From NCBI GenBank assembly GCA_945872825.1, contig CAMCBD010000014.1:1-42509 (forward strand): a DNA stretch of 42,509 nt, in the 5' to 3' direction. How positions within the stretch are numbered: the stretch's first letter is position 1; each line of letters opens with the position of its first letter. The notes below the pieces were generated by a model. It was not told where the DNA came from, ran no database searches, and saw only the letters and a list, made by a program, of their open reading frames with translations. Both the position numbers and the translations under genes were made by a program. Source of the stretch: Nitrosomonas ureae. Lineage in GTDB: Bacteria > Pseudomonadota > Gammaproteobacteria > Burkholderiales > Nitrosomonadaceae. Positions 15,691-24,375 of this stretch are shown here, one piece after another.

Positions 15691-18390
15691 ATGCCCCAAC
15701 GCCCGGGCAGCGATCATCAATTTAAAGATCCGGAAGTACAGTCAGTAAAGCCAAGAAATACTACCCTACAAGCATTAACCTCGGCGGCATTGGTATTGCC
15801 GGGTCTATTAATCACACCAGGGCATGCGGCAGGAACAGATCGGATTAATTTTCAGTATAGCCGCTACCAGGAAGGTGAGCGTAATCTTTATGGTGCCCCG
15901 AATAACTTAAAACCAATCAGTGCCGATGTTCTGCATGGCAGTGGTATTTTTTCTCTTACCGATCGCACCAAAATTTCTTTTGGGTATACGCAAGATACTT
16001 GGTCAGGCGCAACCCCCGTCACTACAACGCCATTGGCTACCAATGGCGGTAATCGTCCGTATACTGTCAATGGAGTAGTGGTCGGTGCCTCGCCTATTCT
16101 GAATAGCACAATACTTTTAGACCGCGATTTAAATCCCATTGGGACTGACCCGCTTACTAAACAATCAACGGGCGTTGTTGATACTCGATCCGTACTCGTC
16201 ATGTCGTCTGCTTCTCCGGAAACGCGTCGACAAGCTAATTTTGGTTTGAGTCATGAACGAAATGAATCGGCTGTGAACGTGGGCGGTGGATTTTCCAGAG
16301 AAAGAGACTATCAATCGAGCTTTGGCAACATGGGTGGCCGTCTGGATTTTAATCAAAAACTGACTAGTGTTAAATTTGGTGGCGGCTATACGCACAGTCA
16401 AGTCGGCGCAATTCTCGATGGCGACTCATCTCCGTATATCACCAAAACTGCGTATACACAGCAAATTGTAAATCGTGGCGGTTCCGAGATTTTGCGGGGT
16501 AATCGCCAGGATTGGATCGCAAATGTTGGCATAACCCAGGTTTTAAGCAAGAATGCATTGATCGATGCCAATATCGGCTATACGCATAGCAATGGATTTC
16601 TGGAAAATCCTTACAAGGCTATGTCGGTCATCTTTATTGACCCAGCTAATTTGAACAAGAGTTCAATTACTGGGGATGTACGTGCTCTGATCGAGCAGCG
16701 TCCCAACATTCGCAATCAAGTGGCGTTAAATGCTAAATATATTCACTATATCAATCCGTTTAATGCAGCGCTGCACCTGGGCTACAGGTTATCGGTAGAC
16801 GATTGGGGCGTGAATACGCATACCTTTGATGCAAGCTGGGTGCAACCGGTTGGAAGCGGATGGACGTTGACGCCACGGATTCGCTATTATTCACAAGATT
16901 CTGCAAGCTTCTACCAGCCTTATTTATTCTCTCAACAAGCTTTCCGGAGACAAGAGACCGATAGTTTGGGGCGGCAAATTTGGTTTCATGAGAAAAATCC
17001 CGCTATCCAGTATTTCGGTATCGATCAATTTAATCTAGTTGATCAGAATGGAAATCCTGTCGATGGATTTCAGGTGAATGCACAGCCTAAAACAACGTCA
17101 TTTGATGCTGGAAAATTACCCGATAATTTTTCCAGCGATCACCGCTTGGCGGGGTTTGGCGCATTAAGCGGCGGCGTGGTATTAAGCAAAATACTCGGCA
17201 AAGGCGTCGCATTGGAAACCGGCTTTGAATACTATACGCGTGCCAGTTCGATGCAGATTGGTAATGGCGGAAATAACAGTTTTGCTGATTTTGATTATTA
17301 TGTGGCGAATGCGGCGGTTAGGTTTGATATTGAGCCGACCACTTCGCTGCCGATGGGTGGTTCAGGTGGATCTTCCGAGTCACATCGTCATGCCTCCTCG
17401 CATTACCATCACAAGATCCCTCCTGCGGGCATCATGTTTGGTCATATGCTCGATAAACCCGGAGATTTTATGGCGGGCTATCGATTTATGTATAACTGGA
17501 CCGGTGGAAATATGATGCACGGTACCCATAAAGCGAGTGACCAAGCGATCATCGATCAGGGGTGTGGAAATGGTTCATGTCAATTTACTCCCACCTTCAT
17601 GGATATGCGTATGCATATGGTTGATCTGATGTACGCACCGACCAAGTGGTTCAATGTGATGTTGATGCCTACCTTTATGGATATGGATATGAATTTGCGG
17701 CAATTAGCCGGGGCAAAAATCGATACTTCGGGTGCACATGGACATCATGGTGCAGCGGGACATGAAACCGGTGCCATAGGCGATACCTATTTTTCATCAC
17801 TGATTAAGTTACTGAATGTTCCCGGACATCGTGTCCATGCGAATTTAGGATTCAGTGCGCCAACCGGAAAAGTGGATATCGAAGTGCGACGAACGCACAA
17901 AGAGGATGGCGGATTGATCCATTTTGGCATGCAATTGGGTAGCGGTACCTGGGACTTTACACCCAGTCTGACCTATTTCGGAGAAAAGAGCCGTTGGTCC
18001 TGGGGTACACAGTTGAGCGGTGTTAAGCGTATGGAAGATCAAAATAAGTCCGGCTACCGTTTGGGCGACCTATTCCAAGCGACAACCTGGGGCGGTTATG
18101 ATTTAACACATTGGCTGACTGCATCCGTGCGTGGCGTGTACACTTGGCAAGATGCGATACAGCGAGACTTTAATAAATTTAGTGCACGTATCGGTCCGAT
18201 GGATTTTCCGGCTAACTATGGGGGACAATTCTGGGACATTGGGTTGGGGTTGAACGCCAGGATTCCTGGCGGTCGGTTCGCCGGTAACCGTTTCGGTTTC
18301 GAATGGATACAACCGGTTAAGAGTGATTTTAACGGATTTCAGCTTGATCGTCATGGAGCGCTTTCGGCAACCTGGAGCTACCGGTTTTAG
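15691..18390 (+). CDS. DUF3570 outer-membrane protein fused to a Met/His-rich barrel domain
   Basis: 899 residues from ATG 15691. A signal peptide with a long N-region ends near GHA-AGTD (about 46). Residues about 48-550 form the DUF3570 region, with alternating beta strands, aromatic pairs and repeated turns such as SFGYTQDTWSG, typical of an outer-membrane barrel. A Gly/Ser/His hinge (SESHRHASSHYHHK, about 560-575) leads to a second domain (about 577-899) rich in Met and His (MFGHML, MMHGTH, PTFMDMRMHM, PTFMDMDMNL). That domain ends in strand pairs and a C-terminal Phe (SATWSYRF), as in barrel proteins. The second domain resembles separate 'MetA-pathway/transporter' barrels found with copper genes. 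The fusion is notable. A copper or redox role is inference. Confidence 0.82.
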   Translation: MPQRPGSDHQFKDPEVQSVKPRNTTLQALTSAALVLPGLLITPGHAAGTDRINFQYSRYQEGERNLYGAPNNLKPISADVLHGSGIFSLTDRTKISFGYTQDTWSGATPVTTTPLATNGGNRPYTVNGVVVGASPILNSTILLDRDLNPIGTDPLTKQSTGVVDTRSVLVMSSASPETRRQANFGLSHERNESAVNVGGGFSRERDYQSSFGNMGGRLDFNQKLTSVKFGGGYTHSQVGAILDGDSSPYITKTAYTQQIVNRGGSEILRGNRQDWIANVGITQVLSKNALIDANIGYTHSNGFLENPYKAMSVIFIDPANLNKSSITGDVRALIEQRPNIRNQVALNAKYIHYINPFNAALHLGYRLSVDDWGVNTHTFDASWVQPVGSGWTLTPRIRYYSQDSASFYQPYLFSQQAFRRQETDSLGRQIWFHEKNPAIQYFGIDQFNLVDQNGNPVDGFQVNAQPKTTSFDAGKLPDNFSSDHRLAGFGALSGGVVLSKILGKGVALETGFEYYTRASSMQIGNGGNNSFADFDYYVANAAVRFDIEPTTSLPMGGSGGSSESHRHASSHYHHKIPPAGIMFGHMLDKPGDFMAGYRFMYNWTGGNMMHGTHKASDQAIIDQGCGNGSCQFTPTFMDMRMHMVDLMYAPTKWFNVMLMPTFMDMDMNLRQLAGAKIDTSGAHGHHGAAGHETGAIGDTYFSSLIKLLNVPGHRVHANLGFSAPTGKVDIEVRRTHKEDGGLIHFGMQLGSGTWDFTPSLTYFGEKSRWSWGTQLSGVKRMEDQNKSGYRLGDLFQATTWGGYDLTHWLTASVRGVYTWQDAIQRDFNKFSARIGPMDFPANYGGQFWDIGLGLNARIPGGRFAGNRFGFEWIQPVKSDFNGFQLDRHGALSATWSYRF

Positions 18391-18456
18391 GTAAAAATTA
18401 AATTTGTTTTTCCATATCTTTTACAGTTTTTCTAGCATTACACAGAATGTAACTGC

Positions 18457-19362
18457 ATGGCTCAGCTAAAGTACTTTCACTACGATTTTAAAGCGATGGG
18501 TTCGCCTTGCTCGATTCAACTTTATGCTGGCAGTGCGCAGAAAGCGAAGCGTGCAGCCAAAATTGCTATGGATGATGTGTATCGCTTGGAGGCAAAATAT
18601 TCCCGCTACCGCGCAGACAGTTTTTTATCCGAGATTAACCGTATTGCGGCACAAGGCGGCTGTATTAGCGTGGATGATGAAACTGCCGGGTTACTCGATT
18701 ACGCAGGCACCTGTTATCAACAAAGCGATGGTTTATTTGATATTACTTCCGGGATTCTGCGCCGTGCTTGGGATTTTAAGTCGGGAGCCATACCTGCTCA
18801 GGAAACGATTGCAGTTCTGCTCGGAAAGATAGGCTGGCATAAAATAAACTGGCAACGGCCGCTCCTGGCATTTACTGTTCCCGGTATGGAAATCGATTTT
18901 GGCGGCGTGGTTAAGGAGTACGCCGTCGATCGTGCCGCTTCGTTATGCCGGGATGCTGGGATTAATCATGGCATCGTTAACCTGGGTGGTGACATCAAAA
19001 TTATCGGTCCGCATGATGACGGCAGCCCCTGGCGCATCGCTATCCGCCATCCACGTGACCCCGGCGGCTTATTACAAACACTACTCTTGCATTCCGGCGC
19101 TTTGGCAAGTAGTGGCGATTACGAACGGTGCATTACCTTAAATGGCCTGCGCTACGGCCATGTGTTGAATCCGAAGACCGGCTGGCCGGCCAATTATATG
19201 GCGGCAGTGAGCGTCATCGGGGAATTTTGTGTCGTCGCAGGCAGCGCATCGACTATCGGTATGCTGAAAGGTGAAGAAGGATCTAAATGGTTGAATGCGC
19301 TTGGGTTGCCGCACTTATGGGTCAATGTGCAAGGAGAATCAGGCGGATCGTTGATGGAATGA
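18457..19362 (+). CDS. apbE: ApbE-type FAD:protein FMN transferase, no signal peptide
   Basis: 301 residues. ApbE enzymes use FAD to attach FMN to Thr/Ser of exported redox proteins. Motifs are KAMGSPCSIQL at the N-terminus, DVYRLEAKYSRYRADSFLSEIN, the MEIDFGGVVKEYAVDRA segment (about 148-163), GIVNLGGDI (about 176), and the late HVLNPKTGWPANYM plus S-T metal-binding region. Most ApbE proteins are exported lipoproteins, but this one starts MAQLKYFHYDFKAMGS without a leader. It either acts in the cytoplasm or its upstream start is missed. It is the last gene of the cluster, 66 bp after the barrel gene. A broken copy of its 3' half lies at 20331-20755. Confidence 0.85.
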   Translation: MAQLKYFHYDFKAMGSPCSIQLYAGSAQKAKRAAKIAMDDVYRLEAKYSRYRADSFLSEINRIAAQGGCISVDDETAGLLDYAGTCYQQSDGLFDITSGILRRAWDFKSGAIPAQETIAVLLGKIGWHKINWQRPLLAFTVPGMEIDFGGVVKEYAVDRAASLCRDAGINHGIVNLGGDIKIIGPHDDGSPWRIAIRHPRDPGGLLQTLLLHSGALASSGDYERCITLNGLRYGHVLNPKTGWPANYMAAVSVIGEFCVVAGSASTIGMLKGEEGSKWLNALGLPHLWVNVQGESGGSLME

Positions 19363-19520
19363 GCGGTTATGAGTGCTTGACTAGATTGGCTGAAACTTGG
19401 CATGTGATAGCGCCTTTGTTGGGTAGAGCCAGATCTTTTGCTCATTCGAAGGAGGCTAATAGATAAAGAATCCCGGTTTTTCCGGCAGTTATTTATCTCA
19501 ATCGAACTACCTTCATTCTC

Positions 19521-19551
19521 AAAAAAACAAGCCCCGCCAGAGATGCGGGGC
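19521..19551 (-). terminator. Intrinsic terminator of the PEP-CTERM gene
   Basis: On the minus strand GCCCCGC-ATCTCTG-GCGGGGC (19551-19531) is followed by TTGTTTTTTT. A 7-bp GC stem with a T run is a textbook rho-independent terminator, 30 bp past the stop at 19581. Confidence 0.85.
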
Positions 19552-19580
19552 CGTCTGAAATACAACTAGGCTAAACTAAA

Positions 19581-20129
19581 TTAAACGTTTTCTTTTCTGC
19601 GGTAAGCTATAAGCCCGAGCAAGCCTAAGCCGACCAACAGCATGGCATAAGTTTCTGGTTCTGGTATTGCTGCAGAAATCGTTAAGTCTCCAGCATATGA
19701 ACCATTCGTATAACCATCAAGTAAGTTGCCTTTTAGTACCAGTTCGTACGAATGGCTCTGAGGTAAAGGACCAGAAAACTTAAACCACTGTGATAGATCA
19801 GTAAATCCATCATCTGTAGCAATAAGTGTATTATCAGTTAAATCCCATAAGCTAAATTCAGAAAAAGTTAGATCGAAACTTCCCGCGAAACCTACTATCA
19901 CACTATCGCCACCAAAACCGCTATAGCCTACTGGCAAGTTGAAAGGAATATGATCTTCGGAAAGTCCGTTAATATCATTATTGCCAAAATCTGCAATAGC
20001 TTCAGTTGGATTGATTGGATTAAGATACCAAGCACCAAAAGATGTACTAGCACTGGCAGTTTCAATTCCAAACCCCAATGAAACTGCTGCAATAATCGTT
20101 AATACTTTTTGTTGGGAACTATTTCGCAT
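19581..20129 (-). CDS. PEP-CTERM sorting-signal protein
   Basis: 182 residues. An N-terminal signal peptide (about 1-27, ETASA) is followed by a beta-rich exported domain (FGAWYLNPINPTEAIADFGN, SFDLTFSEFSLWDL) and ends IPEPETYAMLLVGLGLLGLI and a basic AYRRKENV tail. The Pro-Glu-Pro motif, hydrophobic helix and Arg/Lys tail form a classical PEP-CTERM signal, cut and anchored by an exosortase (EpsH/XrtA type) linked to exopolysaccharide production. No exosortase is in the window. It stands alone on the minus strand between intact apbE and its broken copy, suggesting insertion into this locus. It has its own terminator. Confidence 0.88.
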   Translation of the reverse strand: MRNSSQQKVLTIIAAVSLGFGIETASASTSFGAWYLNPINPTEAIADFGNNDINGLSEDHIPFNLPVGYSGFGGDSVIVGFAGSFDLTFSEFSLWDLTDNTLIATDDGFTDLSQWFKFSGPLPQSHSYELVLKGNLLDGYTNGSYAGDLTISAAIPEPETYAMLLVGLGLLGLIAYRRKENV

Positions 20130-20330
20130 ATCAAACTCCTAAAGTGATATTGTAAAAACTTTTTATCCATTCAATCAAAAGCGAAAAAAGTATAATACTT
20201 GAATTTATAAAATTCCTCGCGTTTTTATAGTCTATCTGTACCAAAGTTGTCATAGTATAAATGGGGTCTATTTTGTTAGATAGAATGGTAATGCAAGTGT
20301 AAGTCAGAAACATATCTGCTAGAAGTGGAC

Positions 20331-20755
20331 TGCATCTCTGCTGCAAAAGATCGGTTGTTATAAAATAAACTGCAACAGTCGACCCTGAAATTTACTGCTT
20401 TCGGGGTAGGATTGATTCTTGCAGGAAAATTAATGAATACACGCCCATTGTACACCTTCGCTTGGTTATACCGGAATTTGCCGTGGGATCGGAAATCTGG
20501 GGGAGCATATCCCAACTACTGCTACATTCCGACGCGGCTGGTGTGCGCTACGGCCATGTGTTGAATCCAGAAGCCGGCTGTCCGGTCAATTATATGGCGG
20601 TCAGCATCATCGGTGAGTTTTGTGTCGTTGTAGGTAGCGCACCGACTATCGGTATGCTGGAAGGTGAAGAAAAACCTGAATGGCCGAGTGTGCTTGGTTT
20701 GTCGCACTTATGGATCAATGTGCAAGGAGAATCAAGCGGAGTGTTGATGGAATGA
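20331..20755 (+). pseudogene. Broken duplicate of the apbE 3' half
   Basis: From about 20331 the DNA matches apbE from about 18813 onward (shared TATAAAATAAACTG and ATTTACTG). A diverged and internally deleted stretch follows, and then a long close match from 20545 to the stop at 20755, encoding RYGHVLNPEAGCPVNYM ... PTIGMLEGEE ... INVQGES..VLME. Both copies end in GTTGATGGAATGAG. The FMN-transferase core DFGGVVKE is lost and the frame is disrupted before about 20500, so it cannot be functional. Its presence implies a tandem duplication of apbE, with the PEP-CTERM gene now between the copies. Confidence 0.8.
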
Positions 20756-20861
20756 GGTAGTTTGTTTAGTTTTATAATAATAATTGGCAATGTATTCACA
20801 TAGGTTTTGATTATGATTAAACTGCTAAGACTTAATCAAACCACTTAATAGCGCGTGACTT

Positions 20862-22100
20862 ATGAAAATCTGGAATTCGTATTTAATCAGAATAATCAGT
20901 TTTTCTATTCTGACGGTTGCTGCGCCAATGGTGCAGGCATTGCCGGATGAGTGTAAGAATTTGACTGCACCGGCCACTTTTCTGGAAGCAAACAGTCTTG
21001 TCTGTCTGCAAAAAATCATTGTGACCGATTCATCGGGTGATCAGTTATACAAAGCATCACTACAATGGCTAGGAGTGGATAATCCAAACCGGTTTAAATT
21101 GTTGAGCGTGGAGTTTGACGATGTTTCCGAGACGCATAGTCCTACCTTCTCATTTCTCAATGGCGTACTGACTTTACCCAAGATCGATGTGCCGAAGCTT
21201 TATGGTACCGAACGCTACACCGTCAGTTTGACCTGGTTGACGGATACCGATGCGGATACCGATGATCCGGTCTCGGTATTTGAACTGAAAACCGTTGCGC
21301 TGTATAACAATCCCGGGTATGTCCCTAATACCACATGGAAACCTTACGGCATGTTACTTCCCGATGAGCGGCGTGCGGTTGATTTGCTGGGGCGGTCTAT
21401 CTCCTATGCGAAACTTGCTGATGCAATATATGATTTTGATAATGTTACGATTGATTCTTGGAAGTTAATAGAATCCAACGGGAATAGTTCCGGAATGGAT
21501 GCCGGTGTCTATAAAAACCGCGATACCAATGAAATAGCACTGGCATTTCGTGGGACTGAAACTTGCGATTTTCCTTGCTCATTTAAGGAACTGGAAGATA
21601 CTGCTCGTGATGCGATAGCAGATGCCGCCATAGGAATTGGGACAGTCAGTGATCAATTTAAAGATGCTTTTAGATTTGCCCAAGGCGTAGTCAGCCGGTA
21701 TCCTGACACTAAAATTACTGTGACAGGTCATTCTTTAGGAGGCGGATTGGCACAGGCTATTGGCGCAGTTTTGGGATTAGAAACATTTGCATTTAATTCT
21801 TCACCCGTTCCGGATCATTTCTTTGATACTTATTCTATTACATTGCCAAACGAAGAGATTCAAGAATTAATTTATGTGATTGCCGATGTTCATGATCCGG
21901 TTTCTAATACCGATAATACCGGAAAACTTTATTTAGATTCTAATCATGTAACACCACTGATTCAATTCAATTTTAGTACCAAAGAAATTTCACCTGAACG
22001 TAAGGTGGACCTGGAAGATCTAAGAATTGACCGTCATAGCATTATCCGGTTTACCAATAATGCAACCAATCTGTTGAATACTTACCGGGATGGATGGTGA
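20862..22100 (+). CDS. Secreted class-3 lipase (Lipase_3 family)
   Basis: 412 residues. The signal peptide (about 1-27, PMVQA) precedes an N-terminal beta domain (about 30-150) and an alpha/beta-hydrolase lipase domain. The nucleophile elbow VTGHSLGGGLAQAIG places Ser291. Asp342 or Asp345 (VIADVHDP) and His392 (DRHSII) complete a plausible triad. The oxyanion segment EIALAFRGTET is typical of Lipase_3. It would hydrolyse acylglycerols or phospholipids outside the cytoplasm. The N-terminal domain contains an Asp-rich DTDADTDDP stretch, possibly a calcium site. No cognate foldase is nearby, which is normal for this class. Confidence 0.85.
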   Translation: MKIWNSYLIRIISFSILTVAAPMVQALPDECKNLTAPATFLEANSLVCLQKIIVTDSSGDQLYKASLQWLGVDNPNRFKLLSVEFDDVSETHSPTFSFLNGVLTLPKIDVPKLYGTERYTVSLTWLTDTDADTDDPVSVFELKTVALYNNPGYVPNTTWKPYGMLLPDERRAVDLLGRSISYAKLADAIYDFDNVTIDSWKLIESNGNSSGMDAGVYKNRDTNEIALAFRGTETCDFPCSFKELEDTARDAIADAAIGIGTVSDQFKDAFRFAQGVVSRYPDTKITVTGHSLGGGLAQAIGAVLGLETFAFNSSPVPDHFFDTYSITLPNEEIQELIYVIADVHDPVSNTDNTGKLYLDSNHVTPLIQFNFSTKEISPERKVDLEDLRIDRHSIIRFTNNATNLLNTYRDGW

Positions 22101-22140
22101 CCGGAAGTATTACTTTCATATCATTTAGTCTAACTGCAAA

Positions 22141-22870
22141 ATGATCGATGCGTAAACGCTTCATCCATCTTCTAGGCCACAGGATAAATCACTGGATGCG
22201 CTATCGCTGGTGTCTGAGTTTGGCGGACGATATTCGACACAACTGGGCATTCAACTGGATGACCTGGATGCAGCGGAAATCTACAAGTGGTTGCTTGCTG
22301 CCCTATTGTACGGCGCACCTATTTCAGAAAAGATAGCAACCGCATACCTGGCAAGTTCTTGAACGTAACGCACCGCTGACACCGGAAAGTATTATCTGTA
22401 CGGGTTGGGATGGATTAGTTATTCTGCTCGATGAAGGCGGTTATGCGTGCTATGATCACAAAACAGCGACCAAAATGCTTACAGTCAGCCAAACCTTGCT
22501 GGGTCGTTATGCCGGGAATTTAAACCATCTGCATACCGCCGCTTTGGATTCGGATAATTTGGCGCAACGTATCATGGGACTGAGTAAGGGAATAGGCCCG
22601 GTGACGGTACAGATTTTTCTACGAGAACTGCGCGGCCGCTGGAATAAGGCAATACCACCGCTTGCGCAATTAGCTTTTCAAGCAGCTCAGGCGTTGGGAT
22701 TTCTTTCACAAGACTGTCGTAATGATGACCAGTTAGCATTGATCCTTCTGCAGGATCTATGGGAAAAGTCGGGTATGCCCTTGTTAAACTTTCCCGATTT
22801 TGAAGCAGCATTGGTTCGCTATGGGTTATGGCTGTGTCATCAGAGTCATGCAATTAAGATTTTGAAATAG
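22141..22870 (+). pseudogene. Frameshifted helix-hairpin-helix (endonuclease III-like) gene
   Basis: One frame reads SLDALSLVSEFGGRYSTQLG ... YKWLLAALLYGAPISEKIAT to about 22340. The protein then continues in another frame as HTWQVLERNAPLTPESIICTG ... GYACYDHKTATKML ... LSKGIGPVTVQIFLRELRGRW to the stop at 22870. The K/GIGPVTVQIFLRELRG part is a helix-hairpin-helix as in DNA glycosylase/endonuclease III-like proteins. A single base change at 22341 (ACC-G-CAT) would restore the frame. In addition, the only nearby ATG (22141) meets an in-frame TAA at 22153. Two lesions suggest a real pseudogene rather than a sequencing slip. Confidence 0.7.
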
Positions 22871-22981
22871 CGGATAGATTCCATAGGAATGTTGAATGTG
22901 AGTTGACCAGACAGTTGCAATCTTTTTCTTGATTTTGTGTCTTATGCCTATATTAATAAGACTACTGGAGAAGAAAGAGCT

Positions 22982-23764
22982 ATGACTACGATTCGTTCGC
23001 CTGCGGTGGCAGGTTTGTTTTATCCCGCTGATGCACGGCAGCTTGAACAGGATGTTCAGCACTTGCTTGCAAAGGCGGAGTTTCATGATTCCAAACCCAA
23101 AGCATTGATTGTTCCACATGCGGGGTATGTGTATTCTGGTGCAATCGCTGCGACAGCGTATGCCAGCTTGCATTCTGTTGTATCAGTAATCCAGCGCGTC
23201 GTCTTGCTCGGTCCTGCGCATCGTGTTGCCTTGTATGGTTTGGCTTTACCCGGAGTGGATGTTTTTGACACGCCGCTGGGTAGCGTGAAACTGGATGCGG
23301 ATTTAGCCAATGCGATTGCCCATTTACCCCAAGTGACCATCAGCAAGGAAGCGCACATTCTGGAACATTCACTGGAAGTGCAACTGCCATTTTTGCAGAA
23401 GGTGCTGGGTGATTTTACCTTGCTGCCGCTGGCGGTTGGTATGACATCGGCAGAGGCGGTGGCGGAAGTGCTGGAGCAATTGTGGGGTGGGGAAGAAACC
23501 TTGATTGTGATCAGTTCGGATCTTTCACATTATTTACCTTATGCGACAGCCCAACTTGTCGACAGTGCAACGATTCAATCCATAATACAGCTCCGGCAAC
23601 CGATTGAACATGATCAGGCGTGCGGGAGTACAGCCATCAATGGTTTGATTATTGCCGCTCAACAGCATCACCTGACGCCACATTTGCTGGATCTGAGAAA
23701 TTCCGGAGATACCGCAGGTTCACGCGATCAAGTGGTCGGCTATGCGGCGATTGCATTTAACTAA
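22982..23764 (+). CDS. amrB: AmmeMemoRadiSam system protein B (Memo family)
   Basis: 260 residues. MEMO1-like proteins have a fold like extradiol dioxygenases; their bacterial role is unknown. Family signatures are RSPAVAGLFYPAD at the N-terminus, IVPHAGYVYSGAIAATAY (metal-ligand His), LLGPAHRV, HSLEVQLPFLQ, VISSDLSHYLPY and a late CGS-A motif. ATG 22982 is chosen for the GGAG 11 nt upstream; a GTG at 22937 has no such site. It is the first of four tightly packed genes: the next starts at or just after this stop codon. Confidence 0.9.
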   Translation: MTTIRSPAVAGLFYPADARQLEQDVQHLLAKAEFHDSKPKALIVPHAGYVYSGAIAATAYASLHSVVSVIQRVVLLGPAHRVALYGLALPGVDVFDTPLGSVKLDADLANAIAHLPQVTISKEAHILEHSLEVQLPFLQKVLGDFTLLPLAVGMTSAEAVAEVLEQLWGGEETLIVISSDLSHYLPYATAQLVDSATIQSIIQLRQPIEHDQACGSTAINGLIIAAQQHHLTPHLLDLRNSGDTAGSRDQVVGYAAIAFN

Positions 23765-23778
23765 TGGGGGATAGGCGT

Positions 23779-24375
23779 ATGTCACTTGAGAAAAATGAGC
23801 AAGGGAAAATACTGTTGCAAATTGCACGTGCGGCTATTTCCCGTGCTTTGCATGTACCTGGTGGTGTATCTGCGGCAGAGGTTGATGAAAAGATGCCGTG
23901 GCTATCCAATCCGGGGGCAACGTTTGTCACCTTGACGCAATGGGGTGAATTGCGGGGTTGTATCGGTTCGCTGCAAGCTTGTGATCCATTGATTGAAGAT
24001 GTGAGCAATAATGCGGTATCAGCTGCCTTGTACGATCCCCGTTTCGCACCATTGGCGGCGGATGAGTTGGTTACAGTCAGTCTGGAGGTGTCATTACTCT
24101 CCGAGTTGCAGCCGCTTGGTTTTACCAGTGAAGCCGATGCGCTGGCGCAATTGCGTCCGGATATTGACGGGGTTGTGTTCGAGTATGGACCTTATCGCAG
24201 TACATTCTTACCCCAGGTATGGGAAAGTCTTCCGCAACCGCAGCAGTTTCTTGCCCGGTTAAAATCCAAGGCCAGATTGTCTGAGGATTTCTGGGCTGAA
24301 GATGTTAAGTTGTCCCGCTATACCGTGAGTAAATGGCGTGAGATGGATTATTCCAAGGAATATGCCAATGGATGA
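23779..24375 (+). CDS. amrA: AmmeMemoRadiSam system protein A (AMMECR1 domain)
   Basis: 198 residues from ATG 23779, which is preceded by GGGGGATAGG. Another ATG at 23764 overlaps the previous stop as TAATG and adds five residues. The AMMECR1 signature is ATFVTLTQWGELRGCIGSLQ (the RGCIG motif), with YDPRFAPLAADEL, VSLEVSLLSELQPL and the FLPQVWESLPQPQQFLARLK ending. The biochemical function is unknown. The cysteine of RGCIG is conserved in the family. It overlaps the radical SAM gene by 8 nt, indicating translational coupling. Confidence 0.9.
   Translation: MSLEKNEQGKILLQIARAAISRALHVPGGVSAAEVDEKMPWLSNPGATFVTLTQWGELRGCIGSLQACDPLIEDVSNNAVSAALYDPRFAPLAADELVTVSLEVSLLSELQPLGFTSEADALAQLRPDIDGVVFEYGPYRSTFLPQVWESLPQPQQFLARLKSKARLSEDFWAEDVKLSRYTVSKWREMDYSKEYANG

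Noticed and set aside
22148-22336. 62-codon frame within the helix-hairpin-helix pseudogene
   Set aside because: It is the wrong frame of the decayed gene; the adjacent frame carries the recognisable sequence.
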